A DNA stretch of 64,000 nucleotides from Pantoea vagans (GTDB taxonomy: Bacteria > Pseudomonadota > Gammaproteobacteria > Enterobacterales > Enterobacteriaceae): the NCBI RefSeq assembly GCF_004792415.1, contig NZ_CP038854.1:62001-126000 (forward strand), written 5' to 3'. The position numbers were made by a program, and so were the translations under genes. Below are positions 62,868 to 64,000 of this stretch, one piece after another; position 1 is the stretch's first letter; every line of letters begins with the position of its first letter. Below the pieces are notes generated by a model. The model ran no database searches and was not told the DNA's origin. It saw nothing but the letters and a program-made list of their open reading frames with translations.

Positions 62868-63605
62868 ATGCTAATAGCGCAGATTTCAGATATTCATGCT
62901 TCTTCAGATAATGATCACTTATGCCGGTTTGACCGGGTTTTGACGTGGCTCACCCACCTGAAACCTGACGTACTGGTGCTAACTGGTGATCTGACAGATG
63001 GATACTGGCGGGAAGGTTACACAAAGATTGCAGCGCTTCTTGATCAGCAGAGTTATCCTTCCTTCGTACTGCCGGGCAATTCAGATGATCGCAGCTTAAT
63101 GCGTTCGGTGTGGGGTAATAACAAATGGGCGTACGACTGTCCTGTTGAAGCGATGCACTTCTCGCATCATGCTGGAGATCTGCGTTTAATCGGCCTGGAT
63201 TCAACGGTACATGCACAGAAGCATGGTAGCGTTTCGGACCGTCTCGAATGGTTGCATAAACAATTCAACAATGCTGACGCCGCCCCAGCATTGCTGTTTA
63301 TGCATCATCACGTAGTTGAATCAGGTATTCCCACACTTGATGAAACGATCTGCAGAGGCGGGGACAAGTTGGAAGATTTCATCAGACGTAATCCTCAAAG
63401 CGTGCTGGCTGTCTGTTCCGGGCATGTTCACCGACCTATAGCAGGCACGTTCGCGGGTATTCCAGCGTATATCTGTGGCTCTATCTGCCCTGCCAACCCT
63501 GTGTGGTTTGGAACACCAAATGTTCCTCCTGTAAGTGATCCTCCCGCGTTAATGATTCACCGCTTCGTCAGTAATATTCTCACCAGCTATCATGTCTGCG
63601 TATAA
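62868..63605 (+). CDS. Calcineurin-like metallophosphoesterase (CpdA-like)
   Basis: A 245-residue binuclear metallophosphoesterase. It has DxH (Asp8, His10), GDLTD (Asp41), a GNSDD block at 70-74, HHH and GHVH motifs. CpdA-type enzymes hydrolyse cyclic nucleotides. Here the third motif has Ser72 where GNHD usually has His, so the general acid may be missing while the metal ligands stay. Substrate uncertain. A separate gene, 154 bases after the nucleotidyltransferase. Confidence 0.83.
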   Translation: MLIAQISDIHASSDNDHLCRFDRVLTWLTHLKPDVLVLTGDLTDGYWREGYTKIAALLDQQSYPSFVLPGNSDDRSLMRSVWGNNKWAYDCPVEAMHFSHHAGDLRLIGLDSTVHAQKHGSVSDRLEWLHKQFNNADAAPALLFMHHHVVESGIPTLDETICRGGDKLEDFIRRNPQSVLAVCSGHVHRPIAGTFAGIPAYICGSICPANPVWFGTPNVPPVSDPPALMIHRFVSNILTSYHVCV

Positions 63606-63790
63606 TTAATGCATAAATCTAAGGTATTGCTGCCCGTAATATTAGCTTTAATATCTTCAGTCCGGTGAACGTTATCCCGTATTAAGCTGATTACTTCCCG
63701 TTTCTGCTCCATACCTGATTCTGGCTGTCAGGCAGTTGCAACAAAAAGCGTATATGCTTTCATTGGTCCTTATGATGGGGAGTATTACTA

Positions 63791-64000
63791 ATGAGAACGC
63801 CTGATTATCCCTCGCAGGATTCAGATAAATGGTCACAGGTAGATGCCTGGTTTTCTGAAAAACTCGCACCACAGGAACCTGAGCTGATTAATGCTCTTCA
63901 GAACAACGTTAAGCACGGATTACCGACACACGATGTCTCTGCTCTACAGGGAAAAATGCTGTCCATCTTCATCCAGATGTCACGCGCTGTGCGCGTTCTT
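63791..64000 (+). CDS. O-methyltransferase-like protein, N-terminal part (cut by window end)
   Basis: Open to the last base, 70 codons seen. The start MRTPDYPSQDSDKWSQVDAW, then QGKMLSIFIQMSRAVRVL, resembles the N-terminus of class I SAM-dependent O-methyltransferases of the caffeoyl-CoA type. There QGKLL.LL....A.RILEIGT leads into the SAM-binding site. GGGGAG lies eight bases before the ATG. The SAM motif itself falls beyond the window. Confidence 0.65.
   Translation, partial: MRTPDYPSQDSDKWSQVDAWFSEKLAPQEPELINALQNNVKHGLPTHDVSALQGKMLSIFIQMSRAVRVL

Overview
The window looks like a chromosomal segment of a plant- or soil-associated enterobacterium of the Erwiniaceae, most likely Pantoea or a close relative. 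This rests on recognised protein families and gene order (a type VI secretion locus with hcp-clpV-vgrG order, ascG/ascFB, neighbouring ybiU-ybiV homologues, clcA, padC), not on a database search. No rRNA, tRNA, CRISPR array, insertion sequence or prophage was seen.

Positions 1-27,415 hold the greater part of a type VI secretion system (T6SS), all on the + strand and cut by the left edge (sheath and baseplate genes such as tssB, tssC, tssK and tssL would be expected upstream). It has a TagL-like OmpA-family anchor, Hcp, ClpV and VgrG, then a lower-GC cargo island (about 6.9-15.2 kb). The island holds a DUF4123 adaptor, a YceK/YidQ-like lipoprotein, four tandem DUF3304 lipoproteins plus the remnant of a fifth, a Tle1-type (DUF2235) phospholipase effector and a PAAR-like spike tip. 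Then come an unassigned membrane protein, TssM, TssA, TssF, TssG, TssJ and TssE. An AT-richer NERD nuclease-helicase gene sits between tssE and a TagA/VasL-like gene. The four DUF3304 lipoproteins are the probable immunity proteins for Tle1 and form a combinatorial mosaic.

Positions 27.5-41.7 kb are metabolic and regulatory: phenolic acid decarboxylase, ClcA antiporter, a small secreted protein, an FAD monooxygenase, a GAF-EAL protein, a TPP-riboswitch-controlled tenA-thiZXY salvage and uptake operon, the beta-glucoside genes ascFB with divergent repressor ascG, and a YciT-like DeoR regulator.

Positions 41.7-50 kb hold YbiU-like (DUF1479) and YbiV-like genes, an HxlR regulator divergent from a zinc alcohol dehydrogenase, several small proteins of unknown function, a MASE2-GGDEF protein, and a two-gene unit of a ParD-like antitoxin and a second-type methionine aminopeptidase. 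Positions 50.4-57.5 kb carry a complete RND efflux operon (adaptor, pump, outer-membrane channel) followed by two TetR genes facing each other. The right end has a small conserved protein, an SRAP (YedK-type) protein, an EAL-PAS protein, a hydroxyacid dehydrogenase, a nucleotidyltransferase, a metallophosphoesterase and the start of an O-methyltransferase cut by the window edge.

The strongest candidates for something undescribed are the recombining immunity array and the nuclease-helicase embedded in the secretion locus. Smaller leads are a Shine-Dalgarno-sequestering hairpin below the TPP riboswitch and the palindromic operator in front of the ParD-like/map pair.
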